Positions 1-9,491 are shown, numbered from the stretch's first letter. The stretch is 64,000 bases of DNA from Thermoanaerobacterium sp. CMT5567-10 (GCF_030534315.2 NZ_CP130558.2:1299501-1363500); one strand, 5' to 3'. A program made the numbers and translations. The notes: generated by a model from the sequence alone, not told the origin.

Positions 1-696
1 CTCATAAAGAGCATTAAGCTTTTGATTTGCTTTATAAAGATCTCTAAAAGCTTTGATAAAATAAGCTAATAAAATCAAAGGTATCACATGATAAATAAAT
101 ATATATGTCCCATATTTTAAATACACATTTGCGAAAAATATAGCAAAAGGAATCATTACAAAATAAGAAACCAGCTCTAATATAGAACTTTCAGCCCAAT
201 ACTTTTTAAATAACACTTTCCCTTGAAACTTCAATGCATAATACAATATAAAATAATTTATGACAAAGCTAGCTAGAACATATATTATTATATATTTTAA
301 TTGATTGAAAGAAAATCGCCCAAATTCCCCACCCAAAAACTCATAAGCATGTCCAGCAGCTATATAAGTTATCGAAAACATAGCCCCGTTTAGAAATCCA
401 TTTTTGATTTTTTTCCTGAAAAATATTGTTTCGATCATAATCGACAAAACAGCTAAAAGCGTAGATGATTCTGTACCGTATATCAAGAAAGAAGATATAG
501 TAATCACAGGGCTTATAGATAGTTTAATATCTGTATAATTGATTCCTAAATTATCAAGAATAATCATGACAATTAGCAATAGAGAAAATAATTTTATATC
601 TATTCTTAAACCATATCTTATGCAGGAAAATATCAACAGTGAAAAACCCACCGCAATTAAAAGTGAATCAAATATTACTTCCTTTTTTTTCAACAT
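1..696 (-). CDS. N-terminal membrane part of a probable signalling protein (partial)
   Basis: The frame stays open from the ATG at 694-696 to the left edge, so the 3' part is missing. Reading gives about 232 residues starting MLKKKEVIF, preceded by an AGAGGGG ribosome site. The visible part is almost entirely hydrophobic, with about seven or eight predicted membrane segments. It then turns polar and helical (RDLYKANQKLNALYE) right at the edge, as in proteins where a membrane sensor passes through a coiled coil into a GGDEF, HD-GYP or kinase domain. That output domain is inferred from architecture only, since the window ends first. It is convergent with nothing here and is separated from nrdJ by about 180 bases. 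Confidence 0.6.
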   Translation of the reverse strand, partial: MLKKKEVIFDSLLIAVGFSLLIFSCIRYGLRIDIKLFSLLLIVMIILDNLGINYTDIKLSISPVITISSFLIYGTESSTLLAVLSIMIETIFFRKKIKNGFLNGAMFSITYIAAGHAYEFLGGEFGRFSFNQLKYIIIYVLASFVINYFILYYALKFQGKVLFKKYWAESSILELVSYFVMIPFAIFFANVYLKYGTYIFIYHVIPLILLAYFIKAFRDLYKANQKLNALYE

Positions 697-840
697 TTTT
701 AACCCCTCTTGATTTAATTAATGTGTTATTCGACATAAATTAAAAAAATCCTTCATTGTTAATAAACAAAATTTTATACACAAATGAAATTATATCATAC
801 CTATCATTCATAATATGTCGTTTTTTGAGATGAAGAAAAA

Positions 841-864
841 AAATCTCCCAAAATCGGGAGATTT
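841..864 (-). terminator. Intrinsic terminator of nrdJ
   Basis: A perfect 9-bp stem (AAATCTCCC / GGGAGATTT) lies just past the nrdJ stop and is followed on the minus strand by a run of T. Confidence 0.85.
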
Positions 865-879
865 TTTGGTTATCTTTAT

Positions 880-3800
880 TTAACCGCATTTTGAATAACC
901 ACAATTTTTGCAGACAACACATCCACCTTCATGTTCTATTTCGTTGCCACATTCAGGGCAAAAGTGTTCTTGCTGCGTATCATAGGTATATGCCGCTTGA
1001 GAAATTGCATCATCATTTTTATAATTGCTACTGTTTATGGGTACATCAATTGGGGCAAAATTTTCTTCTTCTTCTTCGACTTTTAATTTCATCACTTTTT
1101 CAATGACTTTTGCTATAGCATCCGGACACGAAAGAACTTTGATTTCTTTATTATTTGCCATCTGCCTTAAAGTAGAATGGCATCTTATACCTTTTAATTG
1201 CTCAACAATCGACTTGGCATCTAGTCCAGATCTTAACGCAATAGATATCAATCTACTTGTAGCCTCTGATTGTGACGGACAACCACCAGCTCGTCCTAAA
1301 TTAGTAAACACTTCACATATTCCTTTGTCATCGTAATTCACAGTTATATACAGATTTCCACAGCCAATTCTCACCTTTTCAGTGATGCCTTTTGTGACAG
1401 GCGGCCTAGGCCTTGGCACGATTTGATTCTCTTCTGCATTACCTTTTATATCTTCTTTCACGTCTTCTTTTTTATCTTTCTTTATACCCAAATTCAACAC
1501 CTGAGAATCACGGCTTCCATCACGATAAATAGTGACACCTTTAAGCCCTAATCTATATGCAAGCTCATAGACTTCTCTTACATCATCAACTGTTGCATCA
1601 TGTCTAAAATTAACTGTTTTTGATACCGCATTATCAACATGCTTTTGAAAAGCTGCTTGCATCCTTATATGCCAAACAGGGTCGATATCATGAGCAGTCA
1701 CAAATACTTTTTTTACATCATCAGGAATGCTATCAATTCCCTTTAAGGTTCCTTGTTCTGCTATCTTTTTCATCAATTCGTCTGAGTAAAAGCCTCTTTT
1801 TAAAGCAACCTCTTTAAAGATAGGGTTTACTTCCACCAGTTGAGTATTGTCCATTACATTTCTTGTCATAGCTATGGCAAATAAAGGCTCAATTCCACTG
1901 GACGTCCCTGCAATTATAGATATTGTACCTGTAGGTGCTATCGTTGTAGTTGTCGCATTCCTGAGCTTAATGTTTTTATCCTTGTATATGCTTTTATCGT
2001 AGTACTTAAAAACGCCTCTCTTTTTTGCAAGTTCCATTGATGCCTTTTTAGACTCTTCATCGATGAATTTCATTAATTTATCGGCAAATTCTACAGCTTC
2101 TTCTGAATTGTACGGTATATTTAGCATAAGAAGCATATCAGCAAAGCCCATCACTCCTAAGCCTATTTTTCTAGTACCCTTAGTCATCTCGTCTATCTGT
2201 GGCAGTGGATATTTATTTGCATCAATGACATTGTCAAGAAAATGTACAGCGTTGTGTACGGTATCCCTTAATTTTTCATAATCTACTTCGTACTTGCCAT
2301 CCACCAATTTTAACATATTCTTCAAATTTATAGAGCCCAAGTTACAGGATTCATATGGTAAAAGTGGTTGTTCGCCACAATTATGGATAATTATACCATT
2401 AGCATCAAATGAATTAATCCTAGGTACCTGTACATCATAAACATCTTCAAATCCGCTTTCTTTAACATCTAAAACTCTTGCTACAAACCGTTCTTGATGA
2501 GAACCCTTTTTATATGATGATAAAAGAGTTATTAATCTATGCATTTTTTTAAGATCTTGGAAACCTATCCGTTTTGCATAAATCTCTATATTATCGCCGC
2601 TAATACATAACTCATGTTGTGGCTTTATTTTATATTCTTTTAGGCCTCCTTTTCCATCAGGCATTAGTTTCATAGAAGCTTTTCTCCTGTTAACATATAT
2701 CTTACTTACAATGCCTAAACGCAACAACATTCTTTGCACCGCTTTTAAAAGATCTAAATCGCTCTGCGCAAGTCGTATACTTGCACCTTTTTCTGGGCTA
2801 CCTTGCACAGAAGCATCACAATCAAAAAGTCCCTTAATAAAACCTATGTAAGCATCCGACGACATTTTTTCTAATTCAGGAGTTACTGTTTTAAATCCAT
2901 TGTGCATTCCCATTTTAAGCGCCAAGTCTCTTAATGATGCTAATTTTAGCCTGTATTCATTTCGCCCTTTTATTTCCATCCACCCTGCAAAATCTCTGCG
3001 ATGCGGCAGTCTCATTGTGCAATCCAAAGCATATTGCATAACATTATCAACGCCACAATTATTCACATCTCCTACAGCTTTTCCTTCTTTCCAAACGGAA
3101 AGTATTGCAGTATCTCTTTTAAGAACACCATCACCGACTAGTAGTCCTAATAGATATCCATCTCCTTCGTCAAGCTCCCCTGACCACCCAATTAAATTTC
3201 TGTTATTATTAAGAATAATTTTATCTCCAGGTTTTAGTTCTATCGCAGAAACCCATTCAGTTTTCATTTCATTTAAGCTACTATCTACAGCTTTTAATAT
3301 TTTGTGATCATCTGTTAATCTTATAGAGTAACCTTCAATCGTCTCAACTAAAACAATATGTTTATGACCCGTTTTAAAGAAACCTTCATTTGTAGTTCTA
3401 TAGAACCTGCCATTTATAACAGCTTCAAAAGGCTTACCAATTAAATCATTTACTTGCTTTGGCCCTTCTGTAGTCATTACCCAAGTATCCCCTGTGACAC
3501 ATGGGTTAGTTGACTCAATTTCACCTATTGCCGGTGTCGGATTTTTTTCGTTTATACGGTCTAAAAAAACGATTCCCGGCTCACCATTTTTCCAAGCCAT
3601 TTCAACGATAAGCTTAAATACTTCTCTCGCATTAAGCTTACTTACAACTTTTTTTGTATGAGGATCTACCAGTTCGTAGTCATCGCCCTTTTCAACTGCT
3701 TTCATAAAATCCTCTGTTATTCCGACGCTTATATTAAAATTGGTTATTTCATTGTTGTCCTGCTTACATTGAATAAACTCAAGAATATCAGGATGGTCTA

Positions 3801-4311
3801 TCCTTAATATGCCCATATTGGCACCACGGCGTGTACCACCCTGTTTCACAGCTTCCGTCGCAGAATTAAACACCTTCATAAAGCTTACAGGACCAGATGC
3901 GACACCGCCTGTAGACTTGACAGTAGCTCCCTTTGGCCTCAGCCTCGAAAAGCTGAATCCAGTGCCACCACCGCTCTTATGAATGATAGCAGCATATTTT
4001 ACAGCATCAAATATCTCTTCCATAGAATCCCCAACAGGAAGCACGAAACACGCTGAAAGCTGTCCTAATGGCCTTCCTGCGTTCATAAGTGTAGGAGAAT
4101 TAGGCAAAAAATCTAGATTTGTCATCATATCATAAAATTTATTTTTAAGCTCTTCAATGTTTGCGTTGCTATCGTATTTTTTGTCAATCTCAGAAATAGA
4201 CTTAGCAACTCTTTCAAAAAGTTCCTCAACAGTCTCAACAACACGTCCATTCTCGTCTTTAGCAAGGTATCTTCTCTCAAGAACCTTCTTAGAGTTTTCA
4301 GTCAAATTCAT
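880..4311 (-). CDS. nrdJ: Adenosylcobalamin-dependent (class II) ribonucleotide reductase with an intein
   Basis: Reduces ribonucleotides to deoxyribonucleotides using a thiyl radical generated from adenosylcobalamin. The 1143-aa precursor consists of an N-extein (1-270), an intein (271-644) and a C-extein (645-1143), giving a mature enzyme of about 769 aa. Family landmarks are the finger-loop motif NPCGEQ, which spans the intein junction, the SCNLGSINL stretch, the [17 protein letters not shown] loop, and a C-terminal Cys-rich tail ([20 protein letters not shown]) typical of the class II re-reduction tail or zinc ribbon. The start follows AAGGAGAGG. It sits alone behind a promoter carrying two NrdR-like boxes. 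Activity requires intein splicing because the intein interrupts the active site. Confidence 0.96.
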   Translation of the reverse strand: MNLTENSKKVLERRYLAKDENGRVVETVEELFERVAKSISEIDKKYDSNANIEELKNKFYDMMTNLDFLPNSPTLMNAGRPLGQLSACFVLPVGDSMEEIFDAVKYAAIIHKSGGGTGFSFSRLRPKGATVKSTGGVASGPVSFMKVFNSATEAVKQGGTRRGANMGILRIDHPDILEFIQCKQDNNEITNFNISVGITEDFMKAVEKGDDYELVDPHTKKVVSKLNAREVFKLIVEMAWKNGEPGIVFLDRINEKNPTPAIGEIESTNPCVTGDTWVMTTEGPKQVNDLIGKPFEAVINGRFYRTTNEGFFKTGHKHIVLVETIEGYSIRLTDDHKILKAVDSSLNEMKTEWVSAIELKPGDKIILNNNRNLIGWSGELDEGDGYLLGLLVGDGVLKRDTAILSVWKEGKAVGDVNNCGVDNVMQYALDCTMRLPHRRDFAGWMEIKGRNEYRLKLASLRDLALKMGMHNGFKTVTPELEKMSSDAYIGFIKGLFDCDASVQGSPEKGASIRLAQSDLDLLKAVQRMLLRLGIVSKIYVNRRKASMKLMPDGKGGLKEYKIKPQHELCISGDNIEIYAKRIGFQDLKKMHRLITLLSSYKKGSHQERFVARVLDVKESGFEDVYDVQVPRINSFDANGIIIHNCGEQPLLPYESCNLGSINLKNMLKLVDGKYEVDYEKLRDTVHNAVHFLDNVIDANKYPLPQIDEMTKGTRKIGLGVMGFADMLLMLNIPYNSEEAVEFADKLMKFIDEESKKASMELAKKRGVFKYYDKSIYKDKNIKLRNATTTTIAPTGTISIIAGTSSGIEPLFAIAMTRNVMDNTQLVEVNPIFKEVALKRGFYSDELMKKIAEQGTLKGIDSIPDDVKKVFVTAHDIDPVWHIRMQAAFQKHVDNAVSKTVNFRHDATVDDVREVYELAYRLGLKGVTIYRDGSRDSQVLNLGIKKDKKEDVKEDIKGNAEENQIVPRPRPPVTKGITEKVRIGCGNLYITVNYDDKGICEVFTNLGRAGGCPSQSEATSRLISIALRSGLDAKSIVEQLKGIRCHSTLRQMANNKEIKVLSCPDAIAKVIEKVMKLKVEEEEENFAPIDVPINSSNYKNDDAISQAAYTYDTQQEHFCPECGNEIEHEGGCVVCKNCGYSKCG
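2380..3501 (-). other. Intein coding segment inside nrdJ (LAGLIDADG endonuclease type)
   Basis: The segment encodes residues 271-644 (374 aa). It begins with Cys271 (CVTGDTW, block A) and ends in the block G motif IIIHN, followed by Cys645 as the +1 nucleophile. Block B is TDDH (intein residues 63-66). Two dodecapeptide motifs, LLGLLVGDG (about 117-125) and FIKGLFDCD (about 221-229), mark a DOD homing endonuclease domain. Splicing joins NP to CGEQ, so the +1 Cys is the cysteine of the NxCxE active-site motif of the host enzyme. All splicing residues are present and the endonuclease looks intact, so splicing activity is expected. Confidence 0.95.
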
Positions 4312-4338
4312 CGTAAACCTCTCCTTATATGTATTTAA

Positions 4339-4396
4339 CTACAATATTTTGTATACCGATAAGGTTAATTATACATCTTATTGTGTATTCAGACAA
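4339..4396 (-). promoter_or_regulatory. nrdJ promoter with two NrdR-box-like repeats
   Basis: On the minus strand TTGTCT (4391-4396) and TATAAT (4368-4373) are 17 bp apart. Two 16-bp imperfect palindromes resembling the NrdR consensus ACACAATATATTGTGT lie at 4372-4387 and 4339-4354. Their starts are 33 bp apart, about three helical turns, as expected for tandem NrdR boxes. One box overlaps the spacer and -10, the other the start region, which would suit repression. Confidence 0.55.
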
Positions 4397-4501
4397 ATCC
4401 GCTGTCATTTAGTTTTTCTGTCAATTTGTCATGATTTTTCTTCATATCTTAGATTTCCAAATCTTTATATCGTCATACGAAAATTTAATTTAATATGTCA
4501 T

Positions 4502-4524
4502 AAAAAATTCCCGGAATTACCGGG
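4502..4524 (-). terminator. Terminator overlapping the thioredoxin-like gene stop codon
   Basis: The CCCGG/CCGGG stem holds the TAA stop codon in its loop and is followed by a T run on the minus strand. Confidence 0.7.
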
Positions 4525-4999
4525 ACATCATTTCCATAAGTTCATTTACAATGTCTTTATCATATTCTCCATTGATATAGCCTCTTCTATAACTATTGTC
4601 ACCTTTTGCCACAAGTTCTTTTATAACTTTAGGCCTTTCTATCCATGTACCTACAACTTTGAAAGAATCGTCCAGAAAAACAAACGTTGGTATCTTTGCT
4701 TTTCCATCCTCATAAAATGGTTCCATTTCTTCCTCATAGCCTTCTCTTTTCAATATCTTAAAATCAATCTTTGCTACATCACATAGTTTTGCCATGATAG
4801 GCACGCTTACTTGACAGTCTGGACACCAATTCTCCGCAAAAGCCAATACATAACGAACTTTGCTTTTAAAATTAACTGCAGTTCCATCAAAGGCTATATT
4901 ATCGTACCTGCTTTTCAATCTCTCTGTAATCTCATTATTCTCGCTTTTAACAAACTCACTAAAACTTACACCATTGTAAAATAGCTGCTTTAGATCCAT
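4517..4999 (-). CDS. Thioredoxin-family protein
   Basis: The 160-aa protein has no signal peptide and is therefore cytoplasmic. The thioredoxin fold signature is FAENWCPDCQVSVP around residue 57, giving an active-site WCPDC rather than the WCGPC of classical thioredoxin. A second conserved feature is the cis-Pro region KIPTFVFLDD, followed by VGTW and a helical tail. Members of this thioredoxin-like family (bacillithiol- or YbbN-like relatives) are usually thiol reductants of unknown partner. It lies between nrdJ and an aminotransferase on the same strand, with a terminator of its own. The start follows GGAAAGGTGATG. Reductase activity is expected; the exact partner is unknown. Confidence 0.85.
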   Translation of the reverse strand: MDLKQLFYNGVSFSEFVKSENNEITERLKSRYDNIAFDGTAVNFKSKVRYVLAFAENWCPDCQVSVPIMAKLCDVAKIDFKILKREGYEEEMEPFYEDGKAKIPTFVFLDDSFKVVGTWIERPKVIKELVAKGDNSYRRGYINGEYDKDIVNELMEMMSR

Positions 5000-5021
5000 A
5001 ATACATCACCTTTCCCACAAT

Positions 5022-6416
5022 TTATCTATTGAAAAGTGAACCTATAACCGTTTTTGCACTGGATATGGTCATTCCTAGCAAACTACCGCTTCTTGTCATT
5101 ATCTCATCCAAAGCATCTACAACTCTATCAATCTGCTCTTTAGTCACAATAAGCGGTGGTTCAAACCTTATTACATTTGGGTTGTTAAGTGTGTATGCTG
5201 TTATTATGCGATGTTTATTTTGAAGTTCTCCAGCAACTAATGAACCTAAGTACTCATTTGATAATTTTGATACAACACCGCCAGATAATTTATCAATTAT
5301 TCCGCCTTCTGGCTGGTTAAATTCAACGCCTATCATGAGGCCCTTTCCTCTCACATCCTTGATGAGCTTATGCTTTTCCTTCAACTCTTTTAATCTGCTT
5401 AAGAAATATTCGCCTTTTTCTTTTGCCGCCTCTGGAAGATTTTTATCTAAAATAAGTTTTATGGCAGTTATGCCGGCCGCACATGCCAAAGTATTGCCGC
5501 CAAATGTTGACGTGTGTAAAAGACATCTGTCCATCGTGCCATAGCCTTTCTTCCATACATCATCTTTGGCAATATAGGCGCCAATCGGCATCACACCGCC
5601 TCCCAGCGATTTTGCCAAGCACATGATATCAGGCACCACATTTTCATGTTCGCAAGCAAACATCTTGCCGGTCCTTCCAAATCCTGTCTGAACTTCATCA
5701 AATATGAGATATGCATCATACTTTGTTGTAAGCTCCCTAACTTCTTTTAAATATCCATCATGTGGCACGATAACGCCGCCTTCACCTTGTATAGGTTCTA
5801 CTATAAACGCCGCTACATCCTTCCCTTTCAAGACATCTTCCAGCGCATCAGCATCTCCGTATTCCACCTGCACAGTATCAGGAACAAGCGGTTTAAAATA
5901 CTTTTGATATTTTTCACGCCCTGTAACAGACAGCGCACCTGCCGACTTCCCATGGAAAGAATTTTTACAGTACACTATTTTATGCTTTCCCGACGCAATT
6001 TTTGCAAGTTTTAAAGCTCCTTCAACTGCCTCAGCACCGCTGTTACAGAAAAAACTCCTTTTCAAATCACCCGGGGTAACCAACGCTAAATCATATGCCA
6101 ACGCACCAGGAAAATCGTTCACAGCAGCTTGAAGTATATTTGGTAGATCTTTCACCTTTTCTATCGCTTCATATATTTCATCAGGATTATGTCCAAGGTT
6201 TAATGCACCGTAGCCACCGAGAAAATCTAAGTACTCATTGCCATCACTGTCCCATACCGAGACACCTTTTGCCTTTACAAACAGTTTATCAAACTGCAGC
6301 ATTGATAGCATTGAGACAAAATTAGAATTAACATACTCTTTATAGTTTTCCCTAACTTGATTTCTGTTTAGTTTAAGCGCATCATCACACGTTATGTATT
6401 TTTGATCCTCTTTCAT
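5022..6416 (-). CDS. Class III pyridoxal-phosphate aminotransferase (putrescine / acetylornithine type)
   Basis: Transfers an amino group to 2-oxoglutarate from an omega-amine substrate. The protein (about 464 aa) shows the PLP fold of class III enzymes: NSGAEAVEGALKLA (phosphate site), FHGKSAGALS, IVEPIQGEGG, DEVQTGFGRTGK, and the PLP lysine in LAKSLGGG. The Ile-Gly-Ala after the lysine and the N-terminal extension resemble putrescine aminotransferases more than ArgD, but substrate cannot be fixed from sequence. The frame can open three codons upstream, but AAAGG sits immediately against that ATG, whereas it is about 8 nt from the ATG at 6414-6416. It reads in the same direction as the thioredoxin gene, 22 bases downstream. 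Confidence 0.85.
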   Translation of the reverse strand: MKEDQKYITCDDALKLNRNQVRENYKEYVNSNFVSMLSMLQFDKLFVKAKGVSVWDSDGNEYLDFLGGYGALNLGHNPDEIYEAIEKVKDLPNILQAAVNDFPGALAYDLALVTPGDLKRSFFCNSGAEAVEGALKLAKIASGKHKIVYCKNSFHGKSAGALSVTGREKYQKYFKPLVPDTVQVEYGDADALEDVLKGKDVAAFIVEPIQGEGGVIVPHDGYLKEVRELTTKYDAYLIFDEVQTGFGRTGKMFACEHENVVPDIMCLAKSLGGGVMPIGAYIAKDDVWKKGYGTMDRCLLHTSTFGGNTLACAAGITAIKLILDKNLPEAAKEKGEYFLSRLKELKEKHKLIKDVRGKGLMIGVEFNQPEGGIIDKLSGGVVSKLSNEYLGSLVAGELQNKHRIITAYTLNNPNVIRFEPPLIVTKEQIDRVVDALDEIMTRSGSLLGMTISSAKTVIGSLFNR

Positions 6417-6521
6417 AAAAAACATCCTTTCTTCAATTTAAACTAACTATTGTCAGTATAAATTTAATTTATTAATGAAAAATATAATTGAACACCAATA
6501 AATCATTTGGAGGTGTTTTTG

Positions 6522-6707
6522 ATGTCAATCAGAAAGAGCCACTGGACAAATGTCAAAGGAAACCGAGTGGAATTCGCTGCTGACATCTACAAGTGGGAAA
6601 CAAGGCACTTTAAACGTGAAGCAAAATCGCAAAAAGCCCAGTACAGATCCCACAATCACGGCATAAGCAAAGATATAAAAAGACCTATGCACGACAAAGT
6701 CACATGA
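6522..6707 (+). CDS. Small basic protein of unknown function
   Basis: A 61-aa protein beginning MSIRKSHW, preceded by GGAGGTG with ideal spacing (6509-6515) and ending in TGA that runs straight into a strong terminator. It is rich in Lys, Arg, His and aromatic residues (SHWTNVKGNRVEFAADIY), with no membrane segment or cysteine. I do not recognise the family. The good ribosome site, the tight terminator and position between two genes of the opposite strand make it a real single-gene transcript. The basic composition would suit nucleic-acid binding, which is only a guess. Confidence 0.65.
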   Translation: MSIRKSHWTNVKGNRVEFAADIYKWETRHFKREAKSQKAQYRSHNHGISKDIKRPMHDKVT

Positions 6708-6730
6708 GGGAGATAAATCTCTCCCTCTTT
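6707..6730 (+). terminator. Terminator of the small basic protein gene
   Basis: A 7-bp stem AGGGAGA / TCTCCCT (6707-6713, 6720-6726) begins at the stop codon and is followed by CTTT. It may also serve the converging gene. Confidence 0.75.
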
Positions 6731-6945
6731 CAATTGTGCTGGTGATGATGACAACAATCATCATGGCAAGAATCTTCATCTACAAATTCTATGTTGTCAA
6801 GTTGCTGTTTTACCCTCTCTCTTATTTCCTTAATATATTCTCTCCTTAATTTAGACTGTTCTAACTTTTCTTCATCTGTCAGTCCTTCACTTTTCGACTT
6901 ATGGTACAAAAAATTTATTCTATCTATCATCTCTTTTGTAATCAT
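6730..6945 (-). CDS. DUF896 (YnzC/UPF0291) protein with a His/Cys tail
   Basis: The 71-aa protein matches the DUF896 helical-hairpin family in INFLYHKSKSEGLTDEEKLEQ followed by LRREYIKEIRERVK. B. subtilis YnzC, in the SOS yneA operon, is the best known member; its role is unclear. Unlike the usual members it carries a C-terminal tail, DSCHDDCCHHHQHN, of three Cys and five His in 14 residues, which looks like a metal-binding extension. It is convergent with the small basic protein gene, their terminators overlapping. Confidence 0.85.
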   Translation of the reverse strand: MITKEMIDRINFLYHKSKSEGLTDEEKLEQSKLRREYIKEIRERVKQQLDNIEFVDEDSCHDDCCHHHQHN

Positions 6946-7000
6946 ATATTCACCTCAATCATTAATTAATAATTATATTATATGACTTTTTTGAAAAAAA

Positions 7001-7022
7001 CAAAAGGCGAGTAATACCCGCC
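7001..7022 (-). terminator. Terminator after sfsA
   Basis: The GGCG/CGCC hairpin is followed by TTTTGTTTTTT on the minus strand and closes the folate-sfsA operon. Confidence 0.75.
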
Positions 7023-7071
7023 TATATCTTTTTTATTAAGTTTATTAAGTAAAAATTTGGAAATAAATTAT

Positions 7072-7761
7072 TTAAAATCTAATCTCAACTTCCCTCTTTA
7101 TATCGACAAAGTTTTCTTTCACATCGCAGCAGAATGCATATGCTTCAACACCTGCATCGACAGCATCTTTTAATGCAGATGCAAACTTTTTATCTGTCTT
7201 TACATTAGGCGTAAAGTACAGTACGTCGTCCATCTGCACAAGAAAAATGACCGCCGCCCTCATGCCGCTTTCTTTTACCTTTTTAAGTTCCAGCATGTGC
7301 TTTGCCCCTCTTTCGGTAGGTGCATCAGGAAACATTACAACACCATCTTCCTCAAGGGTGACGCCTTTCACTTCTATGAAAAAAACCTCATCTTTCTTTG
7401 AAAGCTTTATATCGAATTTGCTGTTTTCATATGTCTTTTCCTTTTCTATCAAATCGTATCCGTGAAACTGTTTTAATCTGCCTCTCAAAATATTATCCAG
7501 CACAACTTTATTAGGCACTTGTGAATCTATGGATATTAACCTTGAACCTTTATACACAAACTCTAACTCATATAGAGTTTTCCGTTCCTTGCCTTCTCGC
7601 TTTTCCAGCACAACAGTTGCACCCGGCACAAACAATTCTTTACATCTGCCTGTATTGGGCACATGCGTAAGGATTACCTCTCCGTCAATTTCAACATAGG
7701 CCAAAAATCTGTTTATCCTCTTTACGAATTTACCTTTAATAATCGGATTTTCTATAACCAT
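7072..7761 (-). CDS. sfsA: SfsA family protein (DNA/RNA nuclease-like)
   Basis: The 229-aa protein is a full-length SfsA. It has the N-terminal OB-like part with FLAYVEIDGEVILTHVPNTGRC, and the PD-(D/E)xK-like nuclease core with SKFDIKL, FIEVKGVTLEEDGVVMFPDAPTERG and HMLEL. The E. coli protein was named for sugar fermentation stimulation and binds DNA; the conserved core predicts a nuclease, with physiological role unsettled. It is the last gene of the folate operon, 22 bases after the PTPS gene, and is followed by a terminator. Confidence 0.92.
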   Translation of the reverse strand: MVIENPIIKGKFVKRINRFLAYVEIDGEVILTHVPNTGRCKELFVPGATVVLEKREGKERKTLYELEFVYKGSRLISIDSQVPNKVVLDNILRGRLKQFHGYDLIEKEKTYENSKFDIKLSKKDEVFFIEVKGVTLEEDGVVMFPDAPTERGAKHMLELKKVKESGMRAAVIFLVQMDDVLYFTPNVKTDKKFASALKDAVDAGVEAYAFCCDVKENFVDIKREVEIRF

Positions 7762-7782
7762 TAAAAAGTCTACCTTCCAAAA

Positions 7783-8154
7783 TTATTTTTCAAAGTCTTT
7801 AATATCCACTTCTGCAAAATTTGTAGGAGTCTCCCACAACTTAATCTTGTAAAGATGATATCTTTCTGTCTTTAAACGAGTCTCCAGTCTTTCCCACATC
7901 CATACAATAATATTCTCACATGTAGTGTTAAATCCTAAAACATCATTTAAGTACGTATGATCTAATTTTTTAACCACTTCATTTTCTACAATTGACTTTA
8001 ACTCAGCAAAATCAATAAGTATCCCCTCGTCATTAACAACGCCTTCTACAGTTACTTCTAGTTTATACGTATGACCATGTAAATTTTCGCATTTACCATT
8101 GTATTTTGTCAAATTGTGAGCACTGTCAAAAGTAAATACTTTTGTTACCTTCAC
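7783..8154 (-). CDS. queD: PTPS-family enzyme, probable dual queuosine/folate (PTPS-I/III) type
   Basis: The 123-aa protein belongs to the 6-pyruvoyl-tetrahydropterin synthase fold, COG0720. Zinc ligands are His13 (DSAHNL) and His26/His28 in HGH. The catalytic motif reads C22-E23-N24-L25-H26-G27-H28, so both the QueD cysteine and the glutamate found in PTPS-III enzymes are present. PTPS-III enzymes convert dihydroneopterin triphosphate to 6-hydroxymethyl-dihydropterin, replacing FolB. It lies directly after folK in an operon with folE and folP that contains no folB. A GTG start follows the folK stop. I infer a folate role, with or without the queuosine role; QueC and QueE are not in the window. 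Confidence 0.85.
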   Translation of the reverse strand: MKVTKVFTFDSAHNLTKYNGKCENLHGHTYKLEVTVEGVVNDEGILIDFAELKSIVENEVVKKLDHTYLNDVLGFNTTCENIIVWMWERLETRLKTERYHLYKIKLWETPTNFAEVDIKDFEK

Positions 8155-8156
8155 TT

Positions 8157-8654
8157 CTACACCACCTTATACCAATCCATTTTATAAAGTTTCACACCTT
8201 CTTTGTCCGGCAGCATTTCTATTATACGCGATAATTTTACTCCATCATTCGTGATGTTGGGATCAATATCATTAAGTGGCACAAGTACAAACGCTCTCTC
8301 CCACATTCTCTCATGAGGTATTTTTAAATCATCATCATTTATAGTTACATCACCATACAACAGTATATCTATATCAATTGTACGGGGTCCCCATCTTATA
8401 ACCCTCTCTCTTCCAAGCTCTTTTTCTACCGTATTTATAATTTTAAGAAGCTCACGGGGCTTAAGTTTCGTCTTTGCCTGTACCACCGCATTTAAAAATC
8501 GGCCTTGTTCTTTATATCCAACAGGTTCTGTCTCATAAATAGGAGATACTTTTTCTATGATAACTGAATTCTTTGCAAGCTTAATAAGTGCACTTTTTAA
8601 GTATCCTTCCCGGTCTCCCACATTTGAGCCAATCGATATGTATATATCCGTCAT
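8157..8654 (-). CDS. folK: 2-amino-4-hydroxy-6-hydroxymethyldihydropteridine pyrophosphokinase
   Basis: Transfers pyrophosphate from ATP to 6-hydroxymethyl-dihydropterin in folate synthesis. The 165-aa protein has the HPPK start IYISIGSNVGDREGYLKSAL, the YETEPVGYKEQGRFLNAV loop, and the signature RWGPRTIDIDILLYGD, with the two magnesium aspartates, followed by IPHERMWERAFVLVPL. Its ATG overlaps the folP stop, so the two are translationally coupled. The order folE-folP-folK-PTPS places its substrate supplier immediately downstream. Confidence 0.97.
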   Translation of the reverse strand: MTDIYISIGSNVGDREGYLKSALIKLAKNSVIIEKVSPIYETEPVGYKEQGRFLNAVVQAKTKLKPRELLKIINTVEKELGRERVIRWGPRTIDIDILLYGDVTINDDDLKIPHERMWERAFVLVPLNDIDPNITNDGVKLSRIIEMLPDKEGVKLYKMDWYKVV

Positions 8655-9463
8655 CTTACCATCGCATCCGTCATCTTGGCAACCCGCGCCATCTCTTTGA
8701 CATCGTGCATTCTCACGATATCAGCACCTTTAGATATGCCTATCGCTACTGTCGCAGCAGTGCCCTCAACTCTCTCATTGACATCAAGGTTCAAAACATG
8801 GCCTATCATAGACTTTCTGGATGTCCCTAGCAATATTGGAAATCCTAAAACCTTTAGTTCGTCAAGCCTTTTCATCAATGTCAAATTGTGCTCTAAAGTT
8901 TTTCCAAAACCTATACCTGGATCAATCATTATATTTTCCTCTTTTATACCTGCTTTCAACGCTATATCAATGCTTTTTTCTAAAAAGCTTATGACATCTT
9001 TCAAAACATCGTCGTATTCTGCAACATCTTTATTGTGCATGATTACAATACCTGCGCCATAATCAGCCACAACTTTCGCCATATCGGGATCTCTTTGCAA
9101 GCCCCAAATGTCATTTATAATGTGCGCTCCATTTTTAAGCGATTCTTCTGCTACTTTAGATTTCATCGTATCAACTGAAACTATAGTATTTACTTCTTGC
9201 AATTTCTTTACAATGTCGTTTATACGTCTAAGTTCTTCTTCAGCTGTCACAGGTTTATAGCCGGGCCTTGATGATTCACCACCAACATCTATGATGTCAG
9301 CTCCATCTTCAATCATCTTTAAGGCTCTTTCCATGCCTTTCTCTAGCGTATTGTACTTCCCACCATCTGAGAAGGAATCAGGTGTCATGTTTAATATTCC
9401 CATTATATAAGTCCTCTTGCCTATTTCAATTTCCTTATCTCTCACCTTTAACAAGCCAGTCAT
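8651..9463 (-). CDS. folP: Dihydropteroate synthase
   Basis: Condenses hydroxymethyl-dihydropterin pyrophosphate with p-aminobenzoate. The 270-aa TIM barrel carries the two DHPS signatures MGILNMTPDSFSDGGKY (about 20-36) and DIIDVGGESSRPGYKPV (about 55-71), plus INDIWGLQ, DPGIGFGKT and LLGTSRKS. It is the short single-domain form; the extra N-terminal domain found on many clostridial FolP proteins is absent here, but a stand-alone copy of such a domain seems to be encoded at 23080-23445. It lies 28 bases after folE and overlaps folK. Confidence 0.97.
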   Translation of the reverse strand: MTGLLKVRDKEIEIGKRTYIMGILNMTPDSFSDGGKYNTLEKGMERALKMIEDGADIIDVGGESSRPGYKPVTAEEELRRINDIVKKLQEVNTIVSVDTMKSKVAEESLKNGAHIINDIWGLQRDPDMAKVVADYGAGIVIMHNKDVAEYDDVLKDVISFLEKSIDIALKAGIKEENIMIDPGIGFGKTLEHNLTLMKRLDELKVLGFPILLGTSRKSMIGHVLNLDVNERVEGTAATVAIGISKGADIVRMHDVKEMARVAKMTDAMVR

Positions 9464-9491
9464 TTATACCATCCTTTCATTCTTATCCCAT

